Shown piece after piece: positions 17,667-28,091 of a stretch of DNA of 64,000 nucleotides. The DNA lies in assembly GCF_017301335.1 (NCBI RefSeq), contig NZ_CP071247.1, positions 1,178,001 to 1,242,000 of the forward strand, in the 5' to 3' direction. Numbering within the stretch: the first letter of the stretch is position 1; the number at the start of each line of letters is the position of its first letter. A program made the position numbers and the translations under genes. The stretch is from Marinobacter salinisoli (GTDB lineage Bacteria > Pseudomonadota > Gammaproteobacteria > Pseudomonadales > Oleiphilaceae). The notes beneath the pieces were generated by a model. It had not been told where the DNA came from. It saw only the letters and a program-made list of their open reading frames with translations, and did not search any database.

Positions 17667-18954
17667 TTCAGAACTACTGGCCCTGCAAACCGATCATCTG
17701 GAGACCCTGCAGCAACGTTACGAACAGGCCCTGGCCGAGCATGGCTTCGACAGCTTGCTGATCAGCTCCGGCGCGGCGCCCATGCGGTACGCCGACGATC
17801 AGGGCTGGGTGTTCCACGGCTATGGTCCCTTCGTGCACTGGACGGGGCTGGTGGACCAGGAGTTCAGCTGGTTGCTGATTCGTCCCGGGCAAAAGCCGGT
17901 GCTGTGGCTGTTCCAGCCGGTGGACTTCTGGCACGCCAACCCGGAATTTTCCCCGGAGCCCTGGCATCAGCAGGTGGATATCCGGTTCATTGCCGAGCGC
18001 CAGGTACCGTCTATTGACGGTGCGGGCAGGATCGCGGTGATTGGTGATCCGGCCTATCTTGGCGACGTCGCCGGTGAGCACAACCCGGCGGACCTGCTGA
18101 CCGCCATCGAAGAGACCCGTGTCCGCAAGACGCCGTATGAAATTGCCTGCCTCGCGCGCGCCAACGAACTGGCGGTAAAGGGCCATCGTGCGGCCCAGAA
18201 TGCGTTTCTGGCGGGCGCAAGCGAATTCGGAATCAGTCTTGCGTACCAGCAGGCCACCGGCCAGCGTGAGGCGGAATCCCCCTATCACAGCATCATTGGT
18301 CTGAACGAGCACGCCGGCACTCTGCACTACCAGTACTACGATGTTGAGGCACCGTCCCAGCCCCGTAGTCTGCTGATCGATGCCGGGGTGCGTTTCCGGG
18401 GCTACAGTTCCGACATCACCCGAACCACCGCCGCGCCCGGTGAAGACCGTTTCGCGGCCCTGATTCACGGGCTGGATCAGTTGCAGAAGCGCCTGTGCGC
18501 CATGGTTGCGCCCGGTGTCGATTACGCCGACATCCATCGGAAAACCCATCAGGGGCTGGCGGCTCTTTTGGTGGCTGCGGGCATTGTGGACGGGGTGGAC
18601 GAACAGGCGCTGGTGTCCGAAGGGGTCACCCGGGCGTTCTTTCCTCACGGCATTGGTCATTTTCTGGGCATCCAGGTGCACGACGTCGCCGGCAAGCGTA
18701 CGCCGTCCCCGGAGGATGCACCGTTCCTGCGCCTGACCCGGACCCTGGAGCCGGGCATGGTGGTCACCATTGAGCCGGGGCTGTACATCATTCCGTCGCT
18801 ACTGGATCCGGTACTGGCGGGGCCGCTGGGTAAGCACATCAACCGTGCGGTGATCGAGGAGCTCCGGGGCTGCGGCGGCATCCGGATTGAGGATAACGTG
18901 GTTGTCACCGACGACGGCCATCGTAACCTGACCCGGGAAGTGATGGCGGCCTGA
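17659..18954 (+). CDS. pepQ: Xaa-Pro dipeptidase (PepQ, M24 family)
   Basis: 431 residues. The five dinuclear-metal ligands of the creatinase/prolidase family are in place: D241, D252, H334, E372 and E411, in segments LIDAGVRFRGYSSDITRT, HGIGHFLG, TIEPGLY and RIEDN. The N-terminal domain (PMRYADDQGWVFHGYGPF) fits the proteobacterial PepQ group, which also hydrolyses some organophosphates. It cleaves X-Pro dipeptides in the cytosol. Downstream of a dipeptide transporter, a role in using imported peptides is natural. It overlaps the regulator gene by eight bases. Confidence 0.9.
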   Translation: MSDSELLALQTDHLETLQQRYEQALAEHGFDSLLISSGAAPMRYADDQGWVFHGYGPFVHWTGLVDQEFSWLLIRPGQKPVLWLFQPVDFWHANPEFSPEPWHQQVDIRFIAERQVPSIDGAGRIAVIGDPAYLGDVAGEHNPADLLTAIEETRVRKTPYEIACLARANELAVKGHRAAQNAFLAGASEFGISLAYQQATGQREAESPYHSIIGLNEHAGTLHYQYYDVEAPSQPRSLLIDAGVRFRGYSSDITRTTAAPGEDRFAALIHGLDQLQKRLCAMVAPGVDYADIHRKTHQGLAALLVAAGIVDGVDEQALVSEGVTRAFFPHGIGHFLGIQVHDVAGKRTPSPEDAPFLRLTRTLEPGMVVTIEPGLYIIPSLLDPVLAGPLGKHINRAVIEELRGCGGIRIEDNVVVTDDGHRNLTREVMAA

Positions 18955-18977
18955 TACAAATTCTAACGACCGAACGG

Positions 18978-19006
18978 TTGCGCTTTTGGACGCGAATGAC
19001 AATAAT
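18978..19006 (+). promoter_or_regulatory. Predicted sigma-70 promoter of bfd
   Basis: TTGCGC (18978–18983) and AATAAT (19001–19006) are separated by 17 bases, a good sigma-70 spacing. The –10 element lies inside the Fur box, which is the classical layout for iron repression. Confidence 0.6.
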
Positions 19007-19010
19007 TATC
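18992..19010 (+). promoter_or_regulatory. Predicted Fur box upstream of bfd
   Basis: The 19-mer GCGAATGACAATAATTATC matches the Fur consensus GATAATGATAATCATTATC at 15 of 19 positions. It covers the predicted –10 element and ends 32 bases before the bfd ATG. Repression of bfd under iron-replete conditions is the expected outcome. Confidence 0.75.
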
Positions 19011-19042
19011 ACTAACAACTGAACTGTTAAGTGGGAATTATT

Positions 19043-19252
19043 ATGTACGTGTGCCTGTGCCAGGGCGTAACCGATCGGAGCATTCGTGAAGCCGCCGAAA
19101 ATGGCGTGACCTCCATGCGTGAGCTGGGCGAGGAGCTGGGCGTGGCCCGCCAGTGCGGCCGCTGCGCCAGCACCGCACGGCAAATCCTGAGAGAAAGCCG
19201 CTCGCCGGAGTACACCGCGATGGCCGACTTGCTCGCCTCGCCTGCCGCGTAG
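19043..19252 (+). CDS. bfd: Bacterioferritin-associated ferredoxin (Bfd)
   Basis: 69 residues from the ATG at 19043; an in-frame GTG 12 bases upstream is unlikely because family members begin MYVCLC. The [2Fe-2S] cysteines are C4, C6, C38 and C41. Bfd docks on bacterioferritin and reduces its iron core so that Fe2+ is released. The bfr gene follows after a terminator, and a Fur box covers the promoter, as expected for a protein made when iron is short. Confidence 0.93.
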   Translation: MYVCLCQGVTDRSIREAAENGVTSMRELGEELGVARQCGRCASTARQILRESRSPEYTAMADLLASPAA

Positions 19253-19276
19253 CGCCTTATTAGTATTCAGTGACCG

Positions 19277-19300
19277 AGCCGGGCAGTGTCCCGGCTTTTC
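19277..19300 (+). terminator. Terminator of bfd
   Basis: Stem AGCCGGG / CCCGGCT around a six-base loop, followed by TTTTC. It separates bfd from bfr, so the two genes can be regulated in opposite directions by iron. Confidence 0.75.
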
Positions 19301-19409
19301 TGTATCCGGTTTGCCGTCGTCGTCCTTTTCCGGTGTGTTTTTTTCTTGTTCCCGAACCGGCTACTATTAGGGTTCCCCCCTCCGCTTCAACCTTAAAAGG
19401 AGCCCGACG

Positions 19410-19886
19410 ATGAAAGGCGACAAGACGGTTGTACAGTACCTCAATAAAGTCCTCGTGAACGAACTGACCGCCATTAACCAGTATTTTCTCCATTCCCGCA
19501 TGTACAAAGATTGGGGCATTACCAAGCTGGCGGACAAGGAATACGAAGAGTCCATTGATGAAATGAAACACGCCGATCAATTGATTGAGCGCATTCTGTT
19601 TCTCGAGGGCTTGCCGAATCTTCAGGATCTCAACAAGCTCCTGATTGGTGAAAACGTCGAGGAGATGATCTCCTGTGACCTGAAGCTGGAGCTGGCGGCG
19701 GTGGATGAGCTCAGAGAAGCCGTCGCCTATTGCGAACAGGTGCAGGACTACGGCAGCCGGCAGCTGTTCCGTAGTATTCTCGACAGCGAAGAAGAGCACA
19801 TCGATTGGCTCGAAACCCAGCTTGAGCTGATTTCCCAGATGGGCATACAGAACTACATACAGCTACAGTCAGCACCCGCGGAGTAA
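19410..19886 (+). CDS. bfr: Bacterioferritin
   Basis: 158 residues, normal length. Ferroxidase-centre ligands are visible: E18, E51, H54 and the later E and H in [10 protein letters not shown]52, in DEMKHAD, is the haem-binding methionine at the subunit interface, so this is a true haem bacterioferritin. It forms a 24-subunit cage storing iron. AAGGAG lies eight bases upstream of the ATG. Iron release is served by bfd next door. Confidence 0.95.
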   Translation: MKGDKTVVQYLNKVLVNELTAINQYFLHSRMYKDWGITKLADKEYEESIDEMKHADQLIERILFLEGLPNLQDLNKLLIGENVEEMISCDLKLELAAVDELREAVAYCEQVQDYGSRQLFRSILDSEEEHIDWLETQLELISQMGIQNYIQLQSAPAE

Positions 19887-19888
19887 TA

Positions 19889-21247
19889 TTGATAATGGAT
19901 TTGTCCTGTTTTAAAGCCTATGACCTGCGAGGCCAGGTGCCGGAGCAACTGAATCCGGACCTGGCGGAGCGCATTGGGCGCGCCTATGTGGACGTGACCG
20001 GTGCCAAGAAGGTGATTGTCGGTTACGACATTCGCCTGTCCAGCCCGGACATCGCCACGGCCTTGAGTGATGGGCTGAGGGCTGCGGGTGCGAATGTCTA
20101 TGACATTGGCCTTTGCGGTACCGAGCAGGTGTACTTCGCCACCAGCCATTACGAGATGGATGGCGGCATCATGGTAACGGCGAGCCACAACCCGAAGAAC
20201 CACAACGGCATGAAAATGGTGGGGCCGGAGTCCCGCCCCATCAGTTCCGATAATGGCCTGAACGACATTCGCGACCGGGTGCTGGAACCGTTTACCGATG
20301 CCTCCGAGCAAGGCAGCTATGAAACCCTGGATGCGATGGATGCCTACGTCGAGCATTTGCTCGGGTACATCGATACCGCCTCACTGAAGCCGCTGACCAT
20401 CGTGGCCAACGCCGGTAACGGCGGAGCGGGTCTGGTGATTGACCAGTTGGAAAAACACCTGCCGTTCAGGTTCGTGAAGGTCCATCACGAGGCGGATGGC
20501 AACTTCCCCAATGGTGTCCCCAACCCGATTCTGCCCGAAAACCGCTCGGCCACCGCCGAGGCCGTGGTCGCTCAACAGGCGGCGATGGGGATTGCCTGGG
20601 ATGGCGATTACGATCGCTGTTTCTTCTTTGACGAGAATGGTCGCTTCATCGAGGGCTACTACATCGTGGGCCTGTTGGCAGACCAGTTTCTGCGCAAGAC
20701 CGGTGGCGGTGCCGTCATCCATGACCCGCGGCTGACCTGGAATACGCTGGATCTGGTGCAGGCAGCGGGCGGCACGCCTGTGGAAAGCAAAACCGGACAC
20801 GCCTTCATCAAGCAGCGCATGCGGGATGAGGACGCCGTGTACGGCGGCGAGATGAGTGCGCACCACTACTTCCGTGACTTCGCCTACTGCGACAGCGGCA
20901 TGATTCCCTGGTTGCTGGTGGCCGAGCGCCTGTGCCAGTCCGGCCAGACTCTGTCGTCGCTGATTGATGCCCGCATCGAAGCCTACCCGGCCAGTGGTGA
21001 AATCAACCGCACCATTGCCGATCCGAAAGCCGTGATCTCGGCCATCGAGGCCAACTACCGTGAGCAGGGTGGACGCGTCAGCAAGGTCGACGGTGTCAGC
21101 ATCGAGTTTGACGACTGGCGCTTCAATCTGCGCATGTCCAACACCGAGCCGGTGGTTCGGCTGAACGTCGAAGCGCGCGGCGACAAGGCGCTGATGGAAG
21201 CCAAGACCGAAGAGCTGCTCGCCGAGATGGAGCGCCTGAACCGATAA
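19889..21247 (+). CDS. Phosphomannomutase (ManB/CpsG/AlgC-type alpha-D-phosphohexomutase)
   Basis: About 450 residues. The active serine is in TASHNP (S97 if counted from ATG 19895), the metal-binding loop is D236-G-D-Y-D-R and the phosphate-binding loop is RMSNTEP. It interconverts mannose-6-phosphate and mannose-1-phosphate, feeding GDP-mannose for surface polysaccharide. Two starts are possible: TTG 19889 or ATG 19895. The GGAG at 19880–19883 is five bases from the former and eleven from the latter; the ATG gives the family-typical N-terminus. It is only two bases after bfr, which may be a co-transcript. Confidence 0.87.
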   Translation: MIMDLSCFKAYDLRGQVPEQLNPDLAERIGRAYVDVTGAKKVIVGYDIRLSSPDIATALSDGLRAAGANVYDIGLCGTEQVYFATSHYEMDGGIMVTASHNPKNHNGMKMVGPESRPISSDNGLNDIRDRVLEPFTDASEQGSYETLDAMDAYVEHLLGYIDTASLKPLTIVANAGNGGAGLVIDQLEKHLPFRFVKVHHEADGNFPNGVPNPILPENRSATAEAVVAQQAAMGIAWDGDYDRCFFFDENGRFIEGYYIVGLLADQFLRKTGGGAVIHDPRLTWNTLDLVQAAGGTPVESKTGHAFIKQRMRDEDAVYGGEMSAHHYFRDFAYCDSGMIPWLLVAERLCQSGQTLSSLIDARIEAYPASGEINRTIADPKAVISAIEANYREQGGRVSKVDGVSIEFDDWRFNLRMSNTEPVVRLNVEARGDKALMEAKTEELLAEMERLNR

Positions 21248-21261
21248 TTCAGCTACTCATT

Positions 21262-21310
21262 GTGGCGGCCCTCCCGGAGGCGTAAAGCTTCCGGGGGCGT
21301 TATTTTCCTT
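21262..21310. terminator. Possible bidirectional terminator between phosphomannomutase and pldA
   Basis: An imperfect GC-rich inverted repeat (CTCCCGGAG ... CTTCCGGGGG) is followed by a TTATTTT tract. It lies between two convergent genes. The stem has mismatches, so this is a weak call. Confidence 0.4.
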
Positions 21311-21326
21311 CCCAGGTTTTTTCTGC

Positions 21327-22448
21327 TTATAGCCAATCGTTCAGCATCACCCCGATGCCGAAGCGCTGAATACGTTCGTTGTAATCGATCAGGCTCTCGC
21401 CATAACCGTTGTAGTACTGGATAAAGCCGCGCAGGCTGTCGCCCATGGGAAAACTGTAGGCCAGTTCAACCGAGGTCTTGTTGTTGCTCGAACGCAGGTT
21501 GTTCATCAGCTGCAGGGACAGCGTGCGGTCCTCGGTGAGCTTGTAAACGCCGATGTAGTTGGCGTAGCCCAGATACCGTTCGATGTCCGGGTTATCGTCG
21601 TTATTCAGATCCTCGGGAATCCGGTACCAGGGCTGAACAATGAGCAGCCAGCGCCCGTAGCTGTACCCGGCCGAACCGATGAGGCGGTTCCAGCTGCGGG
21701 AGCGGGGCTCCGACTGGCCGTTGGACTGATGGTTGAAACCGAAGGTCAGGGCATTCAGTTTGCCCTTGCCGATATTCCAGTCGGTTTGGTAACGGACGAA
21801 AATCTCGGGTTCGTAATTGGTTTCCCGGAACGGCGCGGAGGAATCCCGGTTGTAGACCTGCCAGAAGGACTTCTGGGTATAGCCAAACCAGAGCGTCGTG
21901 CGCTGGTCCAGCATGCCCGTCAGCAATGGAACCTTGAAACTGATCTGATATTTCGCCTCCTCCCTTTCCAGGTCGTAGTCGTAACCGGAAATGCCCAGGG
22001 TCGGACTGTTGGGGTTGGGATTCGGGTCGACCACATAGCTGACCGGTAAAATGTAGGTCGGCCGATAGCCGACAAAACTGCCGGAGAAGGAAAAAACCGC
22101 CTTTTCGGCGCGCAGATAGCGGTCGAGGACATTATCCATGACCCTCTCATCCTCTGCGGGTAGACCGCCGGTTCCTTCCGTCAGCCCGGGTATAGCCTCC
22201 GCGGCATCCTGCTGGGCTTCTTCAACACGTTCCGGGGAAGCGGCTTGCCGGGCGGCTTCCGGATTCTGCAGTCGGTCGTAACAGGCCAGTCTCTGCACCC
22301 CGTTTTCAATCAGCGCGCAGTCTTCCGGGCTCAGGGCCGTTGTGTAGGTGCCGGGGTCGTCTGACACCTGTGCGCTGACACTGAGAGAGACGGCTGTGCT
22401 CAATAGCATCAGAGTCGGATAGAACCGTTTCAGGGTCATGTTCATCAT
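21327..22448 (-). CDS. pldA: Outer-membrane phospholipase A (PldA/OMPLA)
   Basis: 373 residues with a signal peptide (about 1–26) and a beta-barrel of the OMPLA family at the C-terminus. The catalytic triad of the family is recognisable: H240 and S242 in GFNHQSNGQS and N254 in RSWNRL. The 14-residue H-to-N spacing equals that in E. coli. Between signal and barrel lies a periplasmic linker of roughly 80 residues, rich in Ala, Glu and Gln, with a CALIENGVQRLACYDRLQ segment; E. coli OMPLA lacks it. The enzyme hydrolyses phospholipids misplaced in the outer leaflet. It overlaps the upstream small membrane protein gene by four bases. Confidence 0.9.
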   Translation of the reverse strand: MMNMTLKRFYPTLMLLSTAVSLSVSAQVSDDPGTYTTALSPEDCALIENGVQRLACYDRLQNPEAARQAASPERVEEAQQDAAEAIPGLTEGTGGLPAEDERVMDNVLDRYLRAEKAVFSFSGSFVGYRPTYILPVSYVVDPNPNPNSPTLGISGYDYDLEREEAKYQISFKVPLLTGMLDQRTTLWFGYTQKSFWQVYNRDSSAPFRETNYEPEIFVRYQTDWNIGKGKLNALTFGFNHQSNGQSEPRSRSWNRLIGSAGYSYGRWLLIVQPWYRIPEDLNNDDNPDIERYLGYANYIGVYKLTEDRTLSLQLMNNLRSSNNKTSVELAYSFPMGDSLRGFIQYYNGYGESLIDYNERIQRFGIGVMLNDWL

Positions 22449-22780
22449 CCCGCCTGCATGCTCAGCCAGGTTTTGCCGATGCCATAAAGCCAGACACCAA
22501 TCAGGGTCAGAGCCAGCAGAGCAAAAATGAGGGTGTGCCTGACCCGGTTGGCGTCATTGGCGGCCGCCACCCAGCGCAGGTACATCAGGCCGATAAAGCT
22601 CAGAAACACCACCAGGCTTGCGACGGCAGGGATCAGCAGCCATGCGGCTTGCAGCGTGCCGCCATCGGCGGTGTGGCTGGAAAACCAGGCCATGGAGCCC
22701 AGAAGCACGGCCAGCGCACCAAACTCGGCAATCAACAGGACCCTGCGAAGTGGGTGAGGTGTGGGGGCGTTGGGTTGCAT
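22445..22780 (-). CDS. Small inner-membrane protein of unknown function, coupled to pldA
   Basis: 111 residues, not recognised. Three hydrophobic segments are likely membrane helices, at about 13–32, 44–67 and 83–103, with little soluble sequence. It has its own GGAG site seven bases before the ATG and overlaps pldA by four bases (ATGA), which supports its being real and co-translated with the phospholipase. Function cannot be named. Confidence 0.65.
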   Translation of the reverse strand: MQPNAPTPHPLRRVLLIAEFGALAVLLGSMAWFSSHTADGGTLQAAWLLIPAVASLVVFLSFIGLMYLRWVAAANDANRVRHTLIFALLALTLIGVWLYGIGKTWLSMQAG

Positions 22781-22904
22781 ACAATGGCTCCGGGAAGGGG
22801 ATGGGGGATGAGGGCGTATGGTAGCGTGACGGGCGACCGGATGCTGTCAGGCTGACGAAATGGCAATAAAAATAGTGGACAGATTCTGCCTCGATTCAGC
22901 CACT

Positions 22905-22936
22905 TGGTTTTTTTGCCAGGGTTCAGTCGCTATAAT
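22905..22936 (+). promoter_or_regulatory. Predicted promoter of the cytochrome c5 gene
   Basis: A perfect –10 TATAAT at 22931–22936 lies 42 bases before the GTG start. The –35 is poor; a T-rich TTGGTTTTTT tract lies in the right region. Confidence 0.5.
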
Positions 22937-22977
22937 GCGACCACTGACGATTATAACGCGCTAATGCGAGGTGCATT

Positions 22978-23397
22978 GTGAAGATGAAGAGAGTCCTGGC
23001 TGTCATGCTGATCGGCTTCGGTTTCGCCGCCGGTGCTGTGATGGCAAGTGTAGAAGATGAGATTCGTTCACGCATCGAGCCGGTAGGGGAGGTGTGTCTC
23101 CAGGGTGACGAGTGTGGTGAAGCCGCGGCGCCCACCCAGACCGCCAGCTCAGGGCCGCGCTCTGGTTCAGAAGTTTACGATGCGGTTTGCATGGCCTGTC
23201 ATACCACGGGTGCGGCCGGTGCGCCCAAGATCGGTGATGCCGGTGCCTGGGCTCCGCGCATTGAGAAGGGCCTGGAGACCCTGGTTGAGAATGCCATCAA
23301 CGGTTTCAACGCCATGCCAGCCAAAGGCGGTTGCGCCAACTGTCCGGACGAAGAAATCAAGGCGGCGGTTGAGCACCTGGTTTCCGAAAGCCAGTAA
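22978..23397 (+). CDS. Cytochrome c5-type periplasmic monohaem cytochrome
   Basis: 139 residues with an N-terminal hydrophobic signal or anchor (about 5–23). The haem site is C71-M-A-C74-H75. The C-terminal FNAMPAKGGCANCPDEEI is the hallmark of cytochrome c5, giving the axial methionine and a second cysteine pair. It transfers electrons in the periplasm, probably to terminal oxidases. The frame opens with GTG at 22978, with an ATG two codons later; which is used is not clear. Confidence 0.9.
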   Translation: MKMKRVLAVMLIGFGFAAGAVMASVEDEIRSRIEPVGEVCLQGDECGEAAAPTQTASSGPRSGSEVYDAVCMACHTTGAAGAPKIGDAGAWAPRIEKGLETLVENAINGFNAMPAKGGCANCPDEEIKAAVEHLVSESQ

Positions 23398-23417
23398 GTC
23401 AGGCTCCGGCACTGAAC

Positions 23418-23447
23418 TGAAAAACCCCGCTCTTGCGGGGTTTTTTG
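23418..23447 (+). terminator. Terminator of cytochrome c5 (possibly bidirectional)
   Basis: Seven-base stem ACCCCGC / GCGGGGT with a TCTT loop, preceded by A and followed by six T. It lies 20 bases past the cytochrome stop and 33 bases beyond the convergent rep stop. Confidence 0.9.
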
Positions 23448-23479
23448 TTATCCGGACTCGCTGTTGTACCCGGTCCCGG

Positions 23480-25498
23480 TCAGCCGTCCAGGTCGCCTAA
23501 AAGGGCGCTGAGTGTGGCCTTGCCCTTCTTCTGGTTTGCCTCGGCATCCAGGTCGCCTCTGCCTTCCCAGAGCACATCGTCCTCTGGCAACTCGTCCAGA
23601 AACCGGCTGGGGATGGTTTCGATTTTTTCACCGTACTGTTTGCGCGAGGCGGCGTAGGTCATCGCCAGGGTTTCCCGGGCACGGGTGATGCCCACATACA
23701 TCAGCCGGCGCTCTTCTTCGATGTTGCCCTCTTCAATGCTGGTGCGGTGGGGCAGGATTTCTTCTTCCAGGCCCATGATGAACACGTGTGGAAACTCCAG
23801 CCCCTTGGAGGCGTGCAGGGTCAGCAGTTGGACCTTGTCACTGTCGTCCTCTTCTTCCCGCTGCTCCATCATATCCCGCAGAATCAGCTTGGTGATGGCG
23901 TCCTCGAAGCCAATTTCATCGGCGGTGCCCTTGCCGTCGTCGAGCATGCGCTGAATGGAATCCACCAGGTACCAGATGTTTTCCATCCGACGCTCTGCCT
24001 GCTTGGGCGTGCCAGAATGCTGGTGCAGCCACTCTTCGTACTCGATGTCCGTGAAAAGCTGCTTGATCACCGGAATTGGATCTTCGCTGTGCAGGCGCTC
24101 GCAGGTGGCATCGACCCAGTGCGCAAAGCGCCGCAGACGGTCGAGCCCCTTTTCCGCCACGTGGGCTTCAGCGCCCATATCGTGCAGCGACCGGAACAGG
24201 CTGACATTGCGGGTGCGGGCGTAACCGGCCAGCTGTTCCAGGGTTTTGGGTCCGATTTCCCGGCGCGGCACGTTCACCACCCGCAGAAAAGCCGCGTCAT
24301 CGTCCGGGTTGATCATCAGGCGCAGGTAGGACATGGCGTCCTTGATCTCGTTCTTGGAGAAAAAGGACTGGCCGCCGGACAGCCGGTAGGGAATCTGGTA
24401 CGCCTGCAGTTTCATTTCCAGCAGGCGGGCCTGATGGTTACCCCGGTACAGTACCGCGAAGTCCCGGAATTCCAGCCCCTGCTTGAGTTTCTTGTCGAGG
24501 ATTTCGGTGGCGACGCGATCGGTTTCCGCGTCTTCGTTACGGCACCGGATTACCCGCAGTTCGTCACCGATGGTGTGATCGCTCCACAGGGTTTTTTCAA
24601 ACACGTGGGGATTGTTGGCGATCACCGTGTTGGCACTGCGCAGTATGCGCCCGGTGGAGCGGTAGTTTTGCTCCAGCTTGACGATTCGCAGGCTGGGGAA
24701 GTCTTCTTTCAGCTGAACCAGGTTTTCCGGCCGCGCACCACGCCAGGCGTAAATCGACTGGTCATCGTCGCCTACCACGGTGAACGCCGCCCGCTCCGCG
24801 ACCAGCAGTTTGACCAGTTCGTACTGACACACGTTGGTGTCCTGGTACTCATCCACCAGCATGTAGCGGATTTTCTTGCGCCATTTGGTCAGCACGTCCG
24901 GATTGGCGCGGAACAGCTGAACCGGCAGCAGGATCAGGTCGTCGAAATCCACCGCGTTGTAAGCCTTGAGGTACTCGTTGTACTTGCCGTACACCAGGGC
25001 TATGCGCTGCTCACGCTCGTCGGCCGCTTTGCTGAGCGCCTCTGCCGGCGTTTTCAGGGCGTTTTTCCATGAGGATATGGTCATCTGCACGTCACCGACC
25101 TCGTCGCCAGCGTCGGCGCTGCCATCGCTGAACATCAGGTCCTGCAGCAGGGCCTTGGCATCCTCGGCGTCGAAAATGGAAAAGCCGGGGCGGTAACCGA
25201 GGTGCTCGTGCTCTTCCCGGATCATGTTCAGGCCGAGGTTGTGGAAGGTCGAAACGATCAGCCCCCGGGCGAGGGTGCGGTCGACAATGCGGGTGACCCG
25301 CTCTTTCATTTCCCGAGCGGCTTTGTTGGTGAAGGTCACGGCCGCAATGTGGCGCCCGGGAATCCCGACCTCCTCAATCAGATAGGCAATCTTGCGGGTG
25401 ATAACGCTGGTCTTGCCGCTGCCGGCGCCGGCGAGCACCAGCAACGGGCCATTGGCGTAACGCACCGCTTCACTTTGTCTGGGATTGAGTTTGTTCAC
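23480..25498 (-). CDS. rep: ATP-dependent DNA helicase Rep (UvrD/Rep superfamily 1A)
   Basis: 672 residues from GTG at 25498, against 673 in E. coli Rep. Walker A is LAGAGSGKT at 22–30, motif II is VDEYQDTN, and the C-terminal motifs LLTLHASKGLEFPHVF and RRLMYVGITRA are present. It unwinds DNA 3'-to-5' and helps restart forks and clear proteins from DNA. The frame stays open upstream for 99 more codons, but that part has no helicase similarity and runs into the divergent tex gene. Starting at MNKLNPRQSEAV matches the family. Confidence 0.92.
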   Translation of the reverse strand: MNKLNPRQSEAVRYANGPLLVLAGAGSGKTSVITRKIAYLIEEVGIPGRHIAAVTFTNKAAREMKERVTRIVDRTLARGLIVSTFHNLGLNMIREEHEHLGYRPGFSIFDAEDAKALLQDLMFSDGSADAGDEVGDVQMTISSWKNALKTPAEALSKAADEREQRIALVYGKYNEYLKAYNAVDFDDLILLPVQLFRANPDVLTKWRKKIRYMLVDEYQDTNVCQYELVKLLVAERAAFTVVGDDDQSIYAWRGARPENLVQLKEDFPSLRIVKLEQNYRSTGRILRSANTVIANNPHVFEKTLWSDHTIGDELRVIRCRNEDAETDRVATEILDKKLKQGLEFRDFAVLYRGNHQARLLEMKLQAYQIPYRLSGGQSFFSKNEIKDAMSYLRLMINPDDDAAFLRVVNVPRREIGPKTLEQLAGYARTRNVSLFRSLHDMGAEAHVAEKGLDRLRRFAHWVDATCERLHSEDPIPVIKQLFTDIEYEEWLHQHSGTPKQAERRMENIWYLVDSIQRMLDDGKGTADEIGFEDAITKLILRDMMEQREEEDDSDKVQLLTLHASKGLEFPHVFIMGLEEEILPHRTSIEEGNIEEERRLMYVGITRARETLAMTYAASRKQYGEKIETIPSRFLDELPEDDVLWEGRGDLDAEANQKKGKATLSALLGDLDG

Positions 25499-25691
25499 AG
25501 CGATAAGGTCTGGGATTAAAAAGCTGAATGATGAATTGCGGCTGATTTTACACCAGTCGGGCCCAGAGTACCTTGTGGATGATACTGCGATGGTTTGCTG
25601 AGCCGGACAACGCACCCGCTTGCCTGTTGCCGTTGGCCGCTGTACCTTTCCCCCTTTCCGTTTGACACTGAGCCACGTGAACAGAGGTTGC

Positions 25692-28025
<2,334 letters not shown>

Positions 28026-28091
28026 CCCGAATTCTCTTTTCACCAGCTGGCATGCCAGGCCAGGGCATGCCAGCGGCAGCAGGAGTTCACG

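Noticed and set aside
17674..18681. 335-codon leftward frame inside pepQ
   Set aside because: Shadow; PepQ on the other strand has all five metal ligands.
23747..25072. 441-codon rightward frame inside rep
   Set aside because: Antisense shadow of a well-identified gene; no ribosome site and no recognisable domain.
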